Shown: one piece after another, positions 39,746-49,630 of the stretch
Numbering within the stretch: position 1 is the first letter of the stretch
Layout of the letters: each line of letters starts with the position of its first letter
Origin: Buchnera aphidicola (Cinara cuneomaculata)
GTDB taxonomy: Bacteria > Pseudomonadota > Gammaproteobacteria > Enterobacterales > Enterobacteriaceae
Length of the DNA stretch: 64,000 nt
Direction of reading: 5' to 3'
Assembly (NCBI RefSeq): GCF_900698865.1
Contig: NZ_LR217695.1
Location: 186,001-250,000, forward strand
Program-made: the position numbers and the translations under genes
Notes under the pieces: model-generated
What the model saw: the letters and a program-made list of their open reading frames with translations, nothing else
The model's database searches: none
What the model was told of the DNA's origin: nothing

Positions 39746-40285
39746 TTAATTAGGACAATTATCCTGAAGATATAGATTTTTAATTTCTGAGATCACTAAT
39801 TTTAACCATTTTTTTATACGTTCATTAGTTAATTTAGATTGATTATCTTCATCAATAGGTAATCCGAAAAAATGTGTTTTATTTTTTTGAGCTTTAGAAT
39901 ATTCAAAATTATACTCTGATATTGGCCATGATCCAACAAATCGAACGTTTTTTTTTTTTAAAAAATGATACATAATTCCAATTGAATCACAAAAATATTC
40001 TGAATAATCTTCTTGATCACCACATCCAAAAAGAGCAATTATTTTATCATTTAAATTAATTTTATTTAATATTTGTAACGATTCTTCCCAATCACATTGT
40101 AATTCTCCATAATACCAAGTAGATATTCCTAAAAATAAAATATTAAAATTTTCCATTTTTTTTAATGAAGCATTAGAAATATCAAATACATTTGATGAAC
40201 TCAATCTCAATTTTTTTTGTATAATATAAGAAATTTTTTCTGTATTCCCGGTATCACTACCATAAAAAATACCTATTTTTTCCAT
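39746..40285 (-). CDS. fldA: Flavodoxin 1
   Basis: FldA is an FMN electron carrier that supplies radical-SAM and other reductive enzymes; lipA and rlmN in this window are plausible clients. The 179-residue product (E. coli 176) has the FMN phosphate loop GSDTGNTEKI at residues 9-18, STWYYGELQCDWE around the isoalloxazine ring, and FGCGDQEDYSEYFCD. GLPIDEDNQ near the C-terminus matches the long-chain flavodoxin class. No reductase gene is adjacent. Confidence 0.96.
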   Translation of the reverse strand: MEKIGIFYGSDTGNTEKISYIIQKKLRLSSSNVFDISNASLKKMENFNILFLGISTWYYGELQCDWEESLQILNKINLNDKIIALFGCGDQEDYSEYFCDSIGIMYHFLKKKNVRFVGSWPISEYNFEYSKAQKNKTHFFGLPIDEDNQSKLTNERIKKWLKLVISEIKNLYLQDNCPN

Positions 40286-41078
40286 TTTAACCTTCTTAAA
40301 AAAAATACTTATCTCTATTGAATTAGATTTAATTAAATTAAATTAAAGATAGTATCTTATACTATAAGAGTAAAAACTATTATTTTTTTGTATAAATACT
40401 GTTTTGTTTGATATTTGATTAGATCAATAAAAAAGTTATAAAAATATTTTGTTTATATATAAAAAATATTATAATATAATATTTATTAATAAAAATAATT
40501 TTTAATCATTTAATATCGTGAATATTATTAACATTTTTATAATAATAAAATTATAATATTAAGATATTATTAATATAAAAATATTAATTTTGTTAATTCA
40601 AGATAAATTTCTAAAATTGTATATAAAAATTATGTATATATCACATAAAAAAGATTCACTATATATTACATATGATTTGATCATAAAAATAACATTATTC
40701 AAATGTTTCATATAATAAACTTTTATTTTTATAAACATAATCTTCAGCAAATATGCTGATTCATATCAAATAATTTTGATAAATACGACTTTCAATCATA
40801 TTAAAAATATCAACAAAACAAATTAATTTATTTAACATAAAATGTGTTCATATATATTGATATCTTTTTATAATTTATAATGGTTAGTTAAATAATTTTT
40901 ACAAAAATAATTTTTAAATTAAATATTTTTATAAAAATATTTATACTGCATTTTAATATGTTTAAAATAAATTAAATGTCATACAAATCTAGCATTAATT
41001 TAAATTAATATCAATAAATATAAATCTATCATTATTTTTATAATAAATGAATACCTATAAAGTACAGAGTACGATAAT
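40286..41078. other. 793-base AT-rich spacer between divergent fldA and ybgI
   Basis: This is the longest gene-free stretch of the window. In other Buchnera I recall phrB here; I can find no photolyase motif. Two perfect dyads lie side by side: TCAGCA/TGCTGA (40744-40759, loop AATA) and TATCAAA/TTTGATA (40764-40781, loop TAAT); a third, TATGAT/ATCATA, is at 40671-40685. It is otherwise low-complexity and probably an eroded gene plus two promoters. Confidence 0.5.
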
Positions 41079-41828
41079 ATGAATAATTTTTTTCTTGAAC
41101 AAATAATTAATAAAAAATTACATAGTAATAAATATAAATATGATTATACACCTAACGGTTTACAAGTAGAAGGTCGATCTGAAGTAACAAAAATCATTAC
41201 TGGAGTAACAGCTTGCAAACGTCTTATCTATAAAGCTATACAATATAATGCAGATGCAATAATTGTACATCATGGTTATTTTTGGAATAATCAAGATAAA
41301 AGAATTTTAGGAATGCATAGAAAACGTTTAAAAATGCTGTTATCTAATAATATTAATTTATATAGTTGGCACATACCCTTGGATGTACATCCTAAATTAG
41401 GCAATAATGTACAATTAGGAAAATTATTAAATATTAATATTAGTAATAATATTACTCCATATGTACTATGTGGAAAATTTAAAAAAAAACATACTTCTGC
41501 GTCATTAATTAATATAATAAAAAAAAAACTGGATAGAACTCCATTTCATTACGGAAATACAGGTCCAAAATATATTAATCATATAGCTTGGTGTACTGGA
41601 AAAGGACAAAATTTTTTTAATCAAATTACACATTTAAAACTTGACGCTTATTTAACTGGAGAAATTTCAGAAGATACTGTGCATATTGCAGAAGAGAATA
41701 ATATACATTTTTTTGCTTTAGGACATCACGCTACAGAAAGATCAGGCATTTCTGTATTAGGAAAATGGTTATCTTCGAAAGATAAAAATTTAAAAGTTAA
41801 ATTTATTGATATATACAATCCTATTTAA
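41079..41828 (+). CDS. ybgI: NIF3-like metal-binding protein YbgI
   Basis: YbgI forms a toroidal hexamer with a dinuclear metal site; its biochemical role is unsettled, with a GTP cyclohydrolase-like assignment proposed. The 249-residue product (E. coli 247) aligns throughout: DYTPNGLQVEGR, ADAIIVHHGYFWNN with the metal histidines, LYSWHIPLDVHPKLGNN, AWCTGKGQ and the second site LGHHATERSG. It precedes sucA by 62 bases, matching the Buchnera order I recall; in E. coli ybgI and the suc genes lie in the same broad region. It is intact. Confidence 0.94.
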   Translation: MNNFFLEQIINKKLHSNKYKYDYTPNGLQVEGRSEVTKIITGVTACKRLIYKAIQYNADAIIVHHGYFWNNQDKRILGMHRKRLKMLLSNNINLYSWHIPLDVHPKLGNNVQLGKLLNINISNNITPYVLCGKFKKKHTSASLINIIKKKLDRTPFHYGNTGPKYINHIAWCTGKGQNFFNQITHLKLDAYLTGEISEDTVHIAEENNIHFFALGHHATERSGISVLGKWLSSKDKNLKVKFIDIYNPI

Positions 41829-41890
41829 TAAATATAAAAATTTATTAAATCAAAACATATAAATAACTATATTCACAGTATTAAATTAAA

Positions 41891-44692
41891 ATGACAAATA
41901 AAAAAAAAATATCTTTACATAAAAACGGATGGTTGTATGTAAGTAATCAATCATTTTTAGATAATATTTATAAAAAATTTTTATCTAATTCAAGATCATT
42001 AGATCCGTCTTGGAAAAAAATATTTAATAGTATATTAAATAAAAAAAATATATATAATAATATTATTAATCAAGAAAAAACTAAAAATATATATCAACCT
42101 ATAATAAAAAATTCTATACATTCAGTATCAACAGATCATGAGATGTTTTTAAAAGAAAAATTTTTTAATTTGATCGATGCATATCGAAGATATGGACATT
42201 ATAAAGCACGTTTAAATCCACTTAAATATCATAAAAAAAAAAAAAATATTCCCGAATTATCTTATTTATTTTATAAAATAACACCGAAAGAACTTAACCA
42301 ATTAATTACTTTCAATTTTCTATTTTTTAAAAAAAAAATGAATTCTTTTAAAGAAATATATTTATTTTTTAAAAAAAAATATTCTAATTATATTGGTTTT
42401 GAATATATGCATCTTAACAATACTGATGAAAAAAAATGGTTACAAAATTATATCGAAACTAATCAAATTTCTCATACTTTATCCGATAAAGAAAAAAAAA
42501 ATATATTAACAGACTTAATAAAATCTACTTCTTTTGAAAAATTTATTCATACTAAATTCCCAGGTCATAAACGTTTTTCATTAGAAGGGTGTGATATTTT
42601 AATACCTGTATTAAAAAAAATTATATTTTTTTGTATACAAAAAAAAACTAAAAAAATATTTCTAGGAATGGCTCATCGTGGAAGATTGAATGTAATGCAT
42701 AATGTTTTAAGTCATAATGTATTACAAATGTTTCAAAATAATACTCTATCATTTAAAAGTCATAATGGTACAGGAGATGTTAAATATCATATAGGATTAA
42801 CAAAAAGTATTCATAAAAATAAACAAGTAATAGAAGTTAACTTATTAGATAATCCGTCACATTTAGAAATTATAACTCCAGTTGTTATTGGATGTTGTAA
42901 ATTTTTTATAGACAAACATCAAGATACCGAAAATCCTGTTCCAATTATTATACATGGTGATGCTGCTTTTATAGGGCAAGGAGTAGTACAAGAAACATTA
43001 AATATATCTCAAGTTCCTGCATATAATGTTTTTGGAAGTATACATATCATTATTAATAATCAAATTGCATTCACTACCTCTAACACAAAACATTTAAGAA
43101 CTAGTTTTTATTGCACAGATATTGCTAAAATGATTGATGCTCCTATCTTTCATGTTAATGCTGATCATCCAGAAGAAGTTATGTTTGTAATTACATTAGC
43201 ATTGAAATTTAGATATTTATTTAAAAAAGATGTTTTTATTGAATTAATGTGTTATCGAAGATTAGGTCATAATGAAGTAGATAATCCTTTTATAACTCAA
43301 CCTAAAATGTATTCTATAATAAATCAGCATGAACGTATTTGTGTGTTATTTTCTAGAAAAATTATTGATTTATTAAATAAAGATGAAATTTCTTATAAAA
43401 AATTATACACACATTATAACAACAAATTAATTCAAAAATTTAAAAAATCTTATAAAAAATCCTATATTTCAATTATACCACGCAATAAAAAAAATCTATC
43501 AAATTCTTTAATTTTTACGCCCATTAGTTTTGATGATTTTAACAAAATAGCAAATGAATTATTTACGTTGCCTCAAGATTTAACAACACATACTCAAATA
43601 AAAAAAATTTTTTCAAATCGTGTACAAATGGCTAATAACCTCATTCCATTAGATTGGGGAACAGCTGAAAATTTAGTTTATGCTCATTTAATGTATTACG
43701 GAATCACATGTCGATTAACCGGAGAAGATGTCAGAAGAGGAACATTTTGTCAGAGACATGCCGCTATTGTTTGTCAAAAAAAAAATATTATATATATTCC
43801 TTTAAAAAATTTATCTAATATTAAAGGATCATTTTATATTTGGGATTCGGTATTATCAGAGGAATCTGTATTAGCATTTGAATACGGTTATTCTATAGTA
43901 TCTCAAAATGTATTAAATATTTGGGAAGCACAATTTGGTGATTTTTCAAATGGTGCACAAGTTGTTATTGATCAATTTATAACTTCAAGTTTACAAAAAT
44001 GGGGCCATTCTTCTTCTTTAGTAATGTTACTACCACACGGATATGAAGGGCAAGGACCTGAACATTCATCAGGACGATTAGAACGATATTTACAATTATG
44101 TGCTCAAAAAAATATTAAAATCTGTATACCTACGACAGTTTCTCAGTTTTATCATATTTTATTACAACAAGGCATAAATTTTTCTAAAATTCCATTAATT
44201 ATTTTTACTCCAAAATCTCTCTTAAGAAATCCATTAACATTTATTTATATAAAAAAACTATTAAAAGAAAAATTCTATACCGTTTTATTAACTCAACCAA
44301 AAAATACATCAAAAATTATATCTCGTGTTATTTTTTGTTCAGGAAAAATTTATTATGAATTATTAAATTTTTATAAAAAAAATAACATTATTGATTCTAT
44401 AATCATACGTATCGAACAATTATATCCTTTTCCGTACGCCTGTATCAATAATATTTTAAATAAATTTATTAATATAAAAAATTTTATATGGTGCCAAGAA
44501 GAACCTATGAATCAAGGTGGTTGGACATATATGTATTTTTATTTTAAAGAATACATATTAATAAAATATGATCAAATGTTTTTAAAATACGTTGGTCGTC
44601 CTAAATTATCTTCTACTGCTGAAGGAAATTTCATAGATCATCAAATACAACAAAAAAAAATTATTAAGTTAGCATTTTCTACATTAATGTAA
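41891..44692 (+). CDS. sucA: 2-oxoglutarate dehydrogenase E1 component
   Basis: SucA is the thiamine-diphosphate decarboxylase of the 2-oxoglutarate dehydrogenase complex. The 933-residue product equals the E. coli length. GMAHRGRLNVMHNV near residue 258, the cofactor motif HGDAAFIGQGVVQE to NNQIAFTTS, YRRLGHNEVDNP, GEDVRRGTFCQRHA and HGYEGQGPEHSS are all conserved. The N-terminal segment (up to about residue 100), which binds E2, is short and Lys/Asn-rich but present. sucB follows after 20 bases. lpd (E3) and sucCD are not in the window, so whether the complex feeds a full cycle is unknown from here. Confidence 0.98.
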   Translation: MTNKKKISLHKNGWLYVSNQSFLDNIYKKFLSNSRSLDPSWKKIFNSILNKKNIYNNIINQEKTKNIYQPIIKNSIHSVSTDHEMFLKEKFFNLIDAYRRYGHYKARLNPLKYHKKKKNIPELSYLFYKITPKELNQLITFNFLFFKKKMNSFKEIYLFFKKKYSNYIGFEYMHLNNTDEKKWLQNYIETNQISHTLSDKEKKNILTDLIKSTSFEKFIHTKFPGHKRFSLEGCDILIPVLKKIIFFCIQKKTKKIFLGMAHRGRLNVMHNVLSHNVLQMFQNNTLSFKSHNGTGDVKYHIGLTKSIHKNKQVIEVNLLDNPSHLEIITPVVIGCCKFFIDKHQDTENPVPIIIHGDAAFIGQGVVQETLNISQVPAYNVFGSIHIIINNQIAFTTSNTKHLRTSFYCTDIAKMIDAPIFHVNADHPEEVMFVITLALKFRYLFKKDVFIELMCYRRLGHNEVDNPFITQPKMYSIINQHERICVLFSRKIIDLLNKDEISYKKLYTHYNNKLIQKFKKSYKKSYISIIPRNKKNLSNSLIFTPISFDDFNKIANELFTLPQDLTTHTQIKKIFSNRVQMANNLIPLDWGTAENLVYAHLMYYGITCRLTGEDVRRGTFCQRHAAIVCQKKNIIYIPLKNLSNIKGSFYIWDSVLSEESVLAFEYGYSIVSQNVLNIWEAQFGDFSNGAQVVIDQFITSSLQKWGHSSSLVMLLPHGYEGQGPEHSSGRLERYLQLCAQKNIKICIPTTVSQFYHILLQQGINFSKIPLIIFTPKSLLRNPLTFIYIKKLLKEKFYTVLLTQPKNTSKIISRVIFCSGKIYYELLNFYKKNNIIDSIIIRIEQLYPFPYACINNILNKFINIKNFIWCQEEPMNQGGWTYMYFYFKEYILIKYDQMFLKYVGRPKLSSTAEGNFIDHQIQQKKIIKLAFSTLM

Positions 44693-44712
44693 TTAAATTA
44701 CAAGTGAAAACT

Positions 44713-45924
44713 ATGAATAAAAATATCAAAATTTTAGCTCCTGATTTACCTGAATCAGTTAATAACGCGATTATATTAAAATGGCATAAAAAAATAGGAG
44801 ATATGGTTCAAGAAGATGAATTAATCACTGAAATTGAAACTGATAAAATAATCTTAGAAATTTCATCTCCCGGTACTGGTATTTTAAACGAACAATTATT
44901 TAAAATAGGCGAAAAAATAAAATCTAGAACTATTATTGGATACATTATACCAACATCTTTAAAAAATGATATTAATAAAATTTCTAACAAACTTATAAAA
45001 AAAACTAAAAAAATATATTTTCTTACACCTAAAATGCGTAGATTAATTTCAAATAATAAAATTAATAAATCAAATATTAAAGGTATTAAAATATATGGAA
45101 AAATTTCTAAAAATAAATTCATTTTAAATAATCAATATAAATCTATATTATCAAAAACGTATCAAAATAAAAATAAAGAAATATCTTCAAAAAAAGATAT
45201 CAATAAAAATTTATGTCACGATATTCGTTCTTTTCATCGAATTACTATGAGTCCATTACGACAAAAAATTTCAGAAAGATTACTATCAACCATTCAAAAT
45301 ACAGCTATGTTAACTACTTTTAATGAAGTTAATATGAAAAAAATTATATTAGCAAGAAAAAAATATAATGATATTTTTAAAAAAAGATCTAATAATAAAT
45401 TAGGTTATATGTCTTTTTATATCAAAGCAGTAACACAAGCATTAAAAAAATTTCCAGATATTAATGCATCTATTGATGGTACTGATATTGTATATCATAA
45501 TTATTATGATATTAATATTGCTATTTCTACTCCTAGGGGATTAATTACACCGATTTTAAGAAATACTGATCAATTATCTATGTTTGAGATTGAAAAAAAA
45601 ATAAAATATTATTCTAAATTAGGTCAATCAGGTAAATTAAAATTAGAAGATTTACAATCTGGAACATTTACGATTACTAATGGAGGTGTTTTTGGTTCAT
45701 TGTTGTCTACTCCTATAATTAATCCACCACAAGTAGCTATACTTGGAATGCATAATATCAAAAATAGACCAGTTGTATCGGATAATAAAATTAAAATACA
45801 TCCTATGATGTATTTAGCTTTATCATATGATCATCAATTAATTGATGGAAAACAAGCAATACAGTTTTTAAATTATATTAAAGATATTATAGAAGATTTT
45901 TCACGAATTATTATTGATGTTTAG
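44713..45924 (+). CDS. sucB: Dihydrolipoyl succinyltransferase (E2 of 2-oxoglutarate dehydrogenase)
   Basis: SucB transfers succinyl from E1 to CoA. From the ATG at 44713 the product has 403 residues (E. coli 405) and begins like the family; a GTG nine bases upstream is the alternative. One lipoyl domain is present with the lipoyl-lysine in ETDKIILE, then a short linker, the E1/E3-binding domain (about 107-145, TPKMRRLISNN) and the catalytic domain ending in YDHQLIDGK with the catalytic His and Asp. It is a substrate of the lipB/lipA pathway encoded at 18328-19994. Confidence 0.97.
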   Translation: MNKNIKILAPDLPESVNNAIILKWHKKIGDMVQEDELITEIETDKIILEISSPGTGILNEQLFKIGEKIKSRTIIGYIIPTSLKNDINKISNKLIKKTKKIYFLTPKMRRLISNNKINKSNIKGIKIYGKISKNKFILNNQYKSILSKTYQNKNKEISSKKDINKNLCHDIRSFHRITMSPLRQKISERLLSTIQNTAMLTTFNEVNMKKIILARKKYNDIFKKRSNNKLGYMSFYIKAVTQALKKFPDINASIDGTDIVYHNYYDINIAISTPRGLITPILRNTDQLSMFEIEKKIKYYSKLGQSGKLKLEDLQSGTFTITNGGVFGSLLSTPIINPPQVAILGMHNIKNRPVVSDNKIKIHPMMYLALSYDHQLIDGKQAIQFLNYIKDIIEDFSRIIIDV

Positions 45925-46298
45925 TATATATAAAATTATATAAACTATATAATTAGTTATACTACTATATAAATTAGTATAATTTAATCTTGCAATAAAT
46001 AAGATAATTATCTATTATCACATATATATCATAATTCATGATGTATAAATATCTTTGAAATATTAAACATGTGTTCAATAATTTTTTATTAGGATAATGA
46101 TCCTTATCATATTCTTTTTTTATAATTATTATTAATAATAATTAAAATTAATAATAATTAATATTATTAAATAATTTTTTAAAATATATCAAATATTAAA
46201 TATTTATTTTTAATAATAAATATTTATTGTGTAACAGATATATCAATTGTGATAAAAATACCAATTATATAACGACACTATCATCATATAGGTGAAGA
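45925..46298. other. Spacer between sucB and gpmA
   Basis: This 374-base AT-rich region holds a possible sucB terminator at its left end, a GATAATGATCCTTATCAT element at 46093-46110 that partly resembles a Fur box, and by inference the gpmA promoter. No gene remnant is recognised. Confidence 0.45.
45955..45984 (+). terminator. Probable hairpin terminator of sucAB
   Basis: AGTTATACTA (45955-45964) pairs with TAGTATAATT (45975-45984) over ten positions with one G-U pair and a 10-base loop, 30 bases past the sucB stop. The tail is TAATCTTG, so the U run is poor. Confidence 0.4.
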
Positions 46299-46991
46299 AT
46301 GAATAATAAAAAAATAGTTTTAATGCGACACGGAGAAAGTCAATGGAATCAATTAAATCAATTTACTGGTTGGAAAGATATTAAGTTATCTGAAAAAGGA
46401 AAAAAAGAAGCATTATATGCTGCTAAACTATTAAAAAAAAATAAATTTTTTTTTGATATAGCTTATACATCAGTATTGAAAAGAGCTATTCATACATTAT
46501 GGATAATTTTAAAAAAATTAAATCATATGTGGATACCCGTATATAAATCATGGAAATTAAATGAACGAAATTACGGATCTCTAGAAGGATTAAATAAAAA
46601 AGAAACTCTAAAGAAATATGGTAAAAAACAAGTTCAACTTTGGAGAAGAAGTTTTACAGAATGTCCACCACAAAAGAATTTTTCCGAAATTCAGTATATA
46701 ATAAATAATAGAAAATATAAAAAATTAAAAAAAGAAAATATTCCATATTCTGAAAGTTTAGAAATGACGTTTAATCGAGTAATTCCTTTTTGGAAATCTA
46801 CTATTGTTCCGCAAATGAAAAAAAATAAAAATATTATTATTATAGCACACGGCAATTCATTACGTGCATTAATAAAATATTTAAATCAAATTAATGATAT
46901 TGATATAGAGAAATTAGATATTTCTACTGGATCTCCTATCGTATATGAATTTTCTCAAGATATTCAACCATTAAATTATTATTATTTATAA
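46299..46991 (+). CDS. gpmA: 2,3-bisphosphoglycerate-dependent phosphoglycerate mutase
   Basis: GpmA interconverts 3- and 2-phosphoglycerate. The 230-residue product is shorter than in E. coli (250): it stops right after PLNYYYL and lacks the flexible C-terminal tail. The active site is intact: RHGESQWN with the phospho-His, GWKDIKLSEKG, LNERNYGSLEGLNK, and AHGNSLRAL with the second His. GGTGAAG precedes the ATG. It lies between sucAB and pfkA, an order I recall in other Buchnera. Confidence 0.97.
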   Translation: MNNKKIVLMRHGESQWNQLNQFTGWKDIKLSEKGKKEALYAAKLLKKNKFFFDIAYTSVLKRAIHTLWIILKKLNHMWIPVYKSWKLNERNYGSLEGLNKKETLKKYGKKQVQLWRRSFTECPPQKNFSEIQYIINNRKYKKLKKENIPYSESLEMTFNRVIPFWKSTIVPQMKKNKNIIIIAHGNSLRALIKYLNQINDIDIEKLDISTGSPIVYEFSQDIQPLNYYYL

Positions 46992-47196
46992 ATAATAATT
47001 TAAAAATTTTTTAAATACTGATTAGTATAAATACCTTTATGATTCATTTCATGATATTTATATCTAAAATACAGTCTTGTTAATTATTTATTAGTATATT
47101 TTTAATTTTTAATTATTAAATACACTTTAATAATTACAAGACAATAATTTTTATATTATTTTTATTGCAATCAAGCATAAAGGTTACATATTTATC

Positions 47197-48162
47197 ATGA
47201 TTAAAAAAATAGGAGTTTTAACAAGCGGAGGTGATGCTCCAGGTATGAATGCAACAGTACGTTCTATAGTGTACACTGCCTTGAACAATAATATAGAAGT
47301 ACTTGGTATCAAGAATGGTTTTTTAGGATTATATAATGATACTATGATACCGTTATACCAAGAAAGTGTTACTTCTTTAATTAATAAAGGTGGAACTTTT
47401 TTAGGATCATGTCGATTTTCAAAATTTAAATTAAAAGAAGTACAAAAAAAAGCAAAAAATAATATTTTGAATAGAAAAATTGATGCATTAATTGTTATCG
47501 GTGGTGACGGATCTTATATCGGTGCGCAATGTTTAACCGATATAGGTATTCCCTGCATCGGAATTCCGAGTACAATTGATAATGATGTACCTGGAACAGA
47601 CTATACTATAGGGTATTTTACAGCATTGGAGACAATAGTAGGATCTATAGATAAATTACGAGATACCACATCTTCACATCAAAGAATTTCTATTATTGAA
47701 ATTATGGGTCGTTATTGTGGAGATTTAACATTATTAGCGTCTATTGCTGGAGGATGCGAGTTTATTATCATTCCTGAAATGATTTATAAAAAAGAATTGT
47801 TATTATTAGAAATACAAAAAAGTATTAAAAAAGGAACTAAACACGCAATAATAGCTATTACTGAACATATATGTGATGTACATAAATTAGCAAAATATAT
47901 TCAACAAAATACTAACCAGGAAACACGAGCAACAGTATTAGGACATATTCAACGAGGAGGAATACCGGTTGTATATGATAGGATTTTAGCATCTCGTATG
48001 GGTATTTATGCAGTACAATTACTTGTAAAAGGACATCAAGGAAAATGTATCGGAATAATAAATAATAAAATAATTCATAATGATATCAATTATGCATTAC
48101 AACATATGACAAAATCGTGTAAAAAAAACTGGTTACATATGATAAAAAATCTTACTAATTAA
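47197..48162 (+). CDS. pfkA: 6-phosphofructokinase I
   Basis: PfkA phosphorylates fructose 6-phosphate and commits sugar to glycolysis. The 321-residue product (E. coli 320) has the ATP-site [10 protein letters not shown] at residues 9-18, [10 protein letters not shown], and the catalytic [16 protein letters not shown]. The effector-site arginines (RFS and REL regions) are harder to judge. A GC-rich terminator hairpin follows its stop at 48198-48221. The convergent neighbour tpiA acts later in the same pathway. AAAGGTT lies about 12 bases before the ATG. Confidence 0.98.
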   Translation: MIKKIGVLTSGGDAPGMNATVRSIVYTALNNNIEVLGIKNGFLGLYNDTMIPLYQESVTSLINKGGTFLGSCRFSKFKLKEVQKKAKNNILNRKIDALIVIGGDGSYIGAQCLTDIGIPCIGIPSTIDNDVPGTDYTIGYFTALETIVGSIDKLRDTTSSHQRISIIEIMGRYCGDLTLLASIAGGCEFIIIPEMIYKKELLLLEIQKSIKKGTKHAIIAITEHICDVHKLAKYIQQNTNQETRATVLGHIQRGGIPVVYDRILASRMGIYAVQLLVKGHQGKCIGIINNKIIHNDINYALQHMTKSCKKNWLHMIKNLTN

Positions 48163-48197
48163 AATTGTTTAAATAATATAGAATTTGGTAACATCAA

Positions 48198-48221
48198 TAA
48201 GTGCCGGTAATCCGGCGCTTA
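48198..48221 (+). terminator. GC-rich hairpin terminator of pfkA
   Basis: AAGTGCCGG (48199-48207), loop TAAT, CCGGCGCTT (48212-48220) form a stem of nine pairs with one G-U, extendable by one T-A pair. Amid nearly pure AT sequence this GC-rich stem is unmistakable. It lies 36 bases past the pfkA stop. No true T run follows, so it may act with a factor or protect the 3' end. Confidence 0.75.
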
Positions 48222-48413
48222 AATATAAACTATTATTTAAAAGTATTAGATATTATTTATAAAAATATTTATCAAATAAATAATTTATTTATATGGAATA
48301 CGTCTTATAAATAAGATAGTTTATAATTAATATTATAAATAAAATAAATAAATTTTTAAACTTTGTTAAAAATTTTTATAAGTATTACACTTATATTTTA
48401 TATGTCATTTAAA

Positions 48414-49178
48414 TTACATATTTATTGTTTTTATAATAGCGATGAATTCTTCAATTTGCAATGCAGCTCTTCCTAATAAAAAACCATCAATATCTTTTTG
48501 TTGAATAATATTTTTTGCATTATATTGTGTTACGGACCCTCCATATTGAATAAAAAAATTTTTTATTCTATTTTTTGTTTGGCTATGTATATATTGACGT
48601 ATAAAACCAGCAATAAATTGTGCTTCTTGAGGTGTAGCTGAAATTTTTGATCCAATTGCCCATACAGGTTCGTATGCAATAATAGAATTATTAAATGCCT
48701 TTATTCCGCACACATCAAAAATTAAATCTATTTGTTTTTTACATATATTTATAGTATTATTTTCTACTTTTTCTTGTTTTGTTTCTCCAATACACAAAAC
48801 AGGAATTAAATTTTCTTGTTTTAATAAATAAAATTTATTGGCAATCATACGGTCTGTTTCTTTATAATTGAATCTTCTTTCAGAATGACCAATAATTACA
48901 TATTTAATCCCTATGTCTTTTAACATAAAAGGCGAGATATCCCCTGTAAAAGATCCAGAACAGTGATTATCAACATTTTGCGCTCCTAAAAAAAAATTTT
49001 TATTTTTAGAAAATAATAATTTTTGCATTAAATAAGAATATAAAACAGGTAAAGATATAACTACCGTACATTTTTTATGATAATCTATTAAAAAATTTTT
49101 TAATAATTTCAAAAAATTTTTAATAGATTGTTGTGTACCGTTTAATTTCCAATTACCTATAATGATTGGCTTAATCAT
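48414..49178 (-). CDS. tpiA: Triosephosphate isomerase
   Basis: TpiA interconverts dihydroxyacetone phosphate and glyceraldehyde 3-phosphate. The 254-residue product (E. coli 255) keeps GNWKLNG with the catalytic Lys, IIGHSERR with the catalytic His, and AYEPVWAIGS with the catalytic Glu. QYGGSVTQYNA is the phosphate-binding end. It is downstream of rpsA with the ihfB pseudogene in between, on the same strand. Confidence 0.98.
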   Translation of the reverse strand: MIKPIIIGNWKLNGTQQSIKNFLKLLKNFLIDYHKKCTVVISLPVLYSYLMQKLLFSKNKNFFLGAQNVDNHCSGSFTGDISPFMLKDIGIKYVIIGHSERRFNYKETDRMIANKFYLLKQENLIPVLCIGETKQEKVENNTINICKKQIDLIFDVCGIKAFNNSIIAYEPVWAIGSKISATPQEAQFIAGFIRQYIHSQTKNRIKNFFIQYGGSVTQYNAKNIIQQKDIDGFLLGRAALQIEEFIAIIKTINM

Positions 49179-49318
49179 TTTATTGCACCTTTATAAGCAA
49201 TTATTAGAGTTTTGTATACTCAAATAATTGCTAATTATGTAGATTATTTATTGAATGATATTATATTTTATGGTATATAATAAAACTATATATTTTTAAT
49301 TATTTTAATAAATACGGT

Positions 49319-49584
49319 TTATTCGATCTCTTAATTTTTTACAGGTTTAAATCAAGGAATATATTTTATTTTTAAATAAAATATCTTACCAATTTTAGGA
49401 TTTCTATCTACTCTAGAATATCTTCAATGTAATAAAAAACTTCCAAAACCTCAAATTTAAATTCTATTTCCTTTTTTAAATAAGATGATATATACTCTAA
49501 AATAATTAGTAGTAAACATTTAATAATTTTTTCTAGAATATAAAATTTTTTTCAATATTTTTAGCAAATAACTCTGATTTTTAT
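49319..49584 (-). pseudogene. ihfB: ihfB remnant (integration host factor beta)
   Basis: Behind rpsA, where ihfB lies in E. coli, the minus strand still spells IhfB. In one frame from 49450 it reads GFGSFLLH, stop, RYSRVDRNPKIG, then KYIP, stop, FKPVK, matching GFGSFSLHYR, RTGRNPKTG and KYVPHFKPGK of E. coli; by eye about half of 43 positions agree. Upstream pieces match in other frames: LEYISSYLKK (49500-49471) for LEHMASTLAQ and QSYLLKIL near 49577 for KSELIERL. At least five in-frame stops and two frameshifts are present, and no start codon remains although AAAGGA survives at 49591-49596. The gene is clearly dead. The match was made by eye. Confidence 0.85.
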
Positions 49585-49630
49585 CAGATATCCTTTAAAT
49601 AAAAATATTATAAAATATTTCGTAATTATT

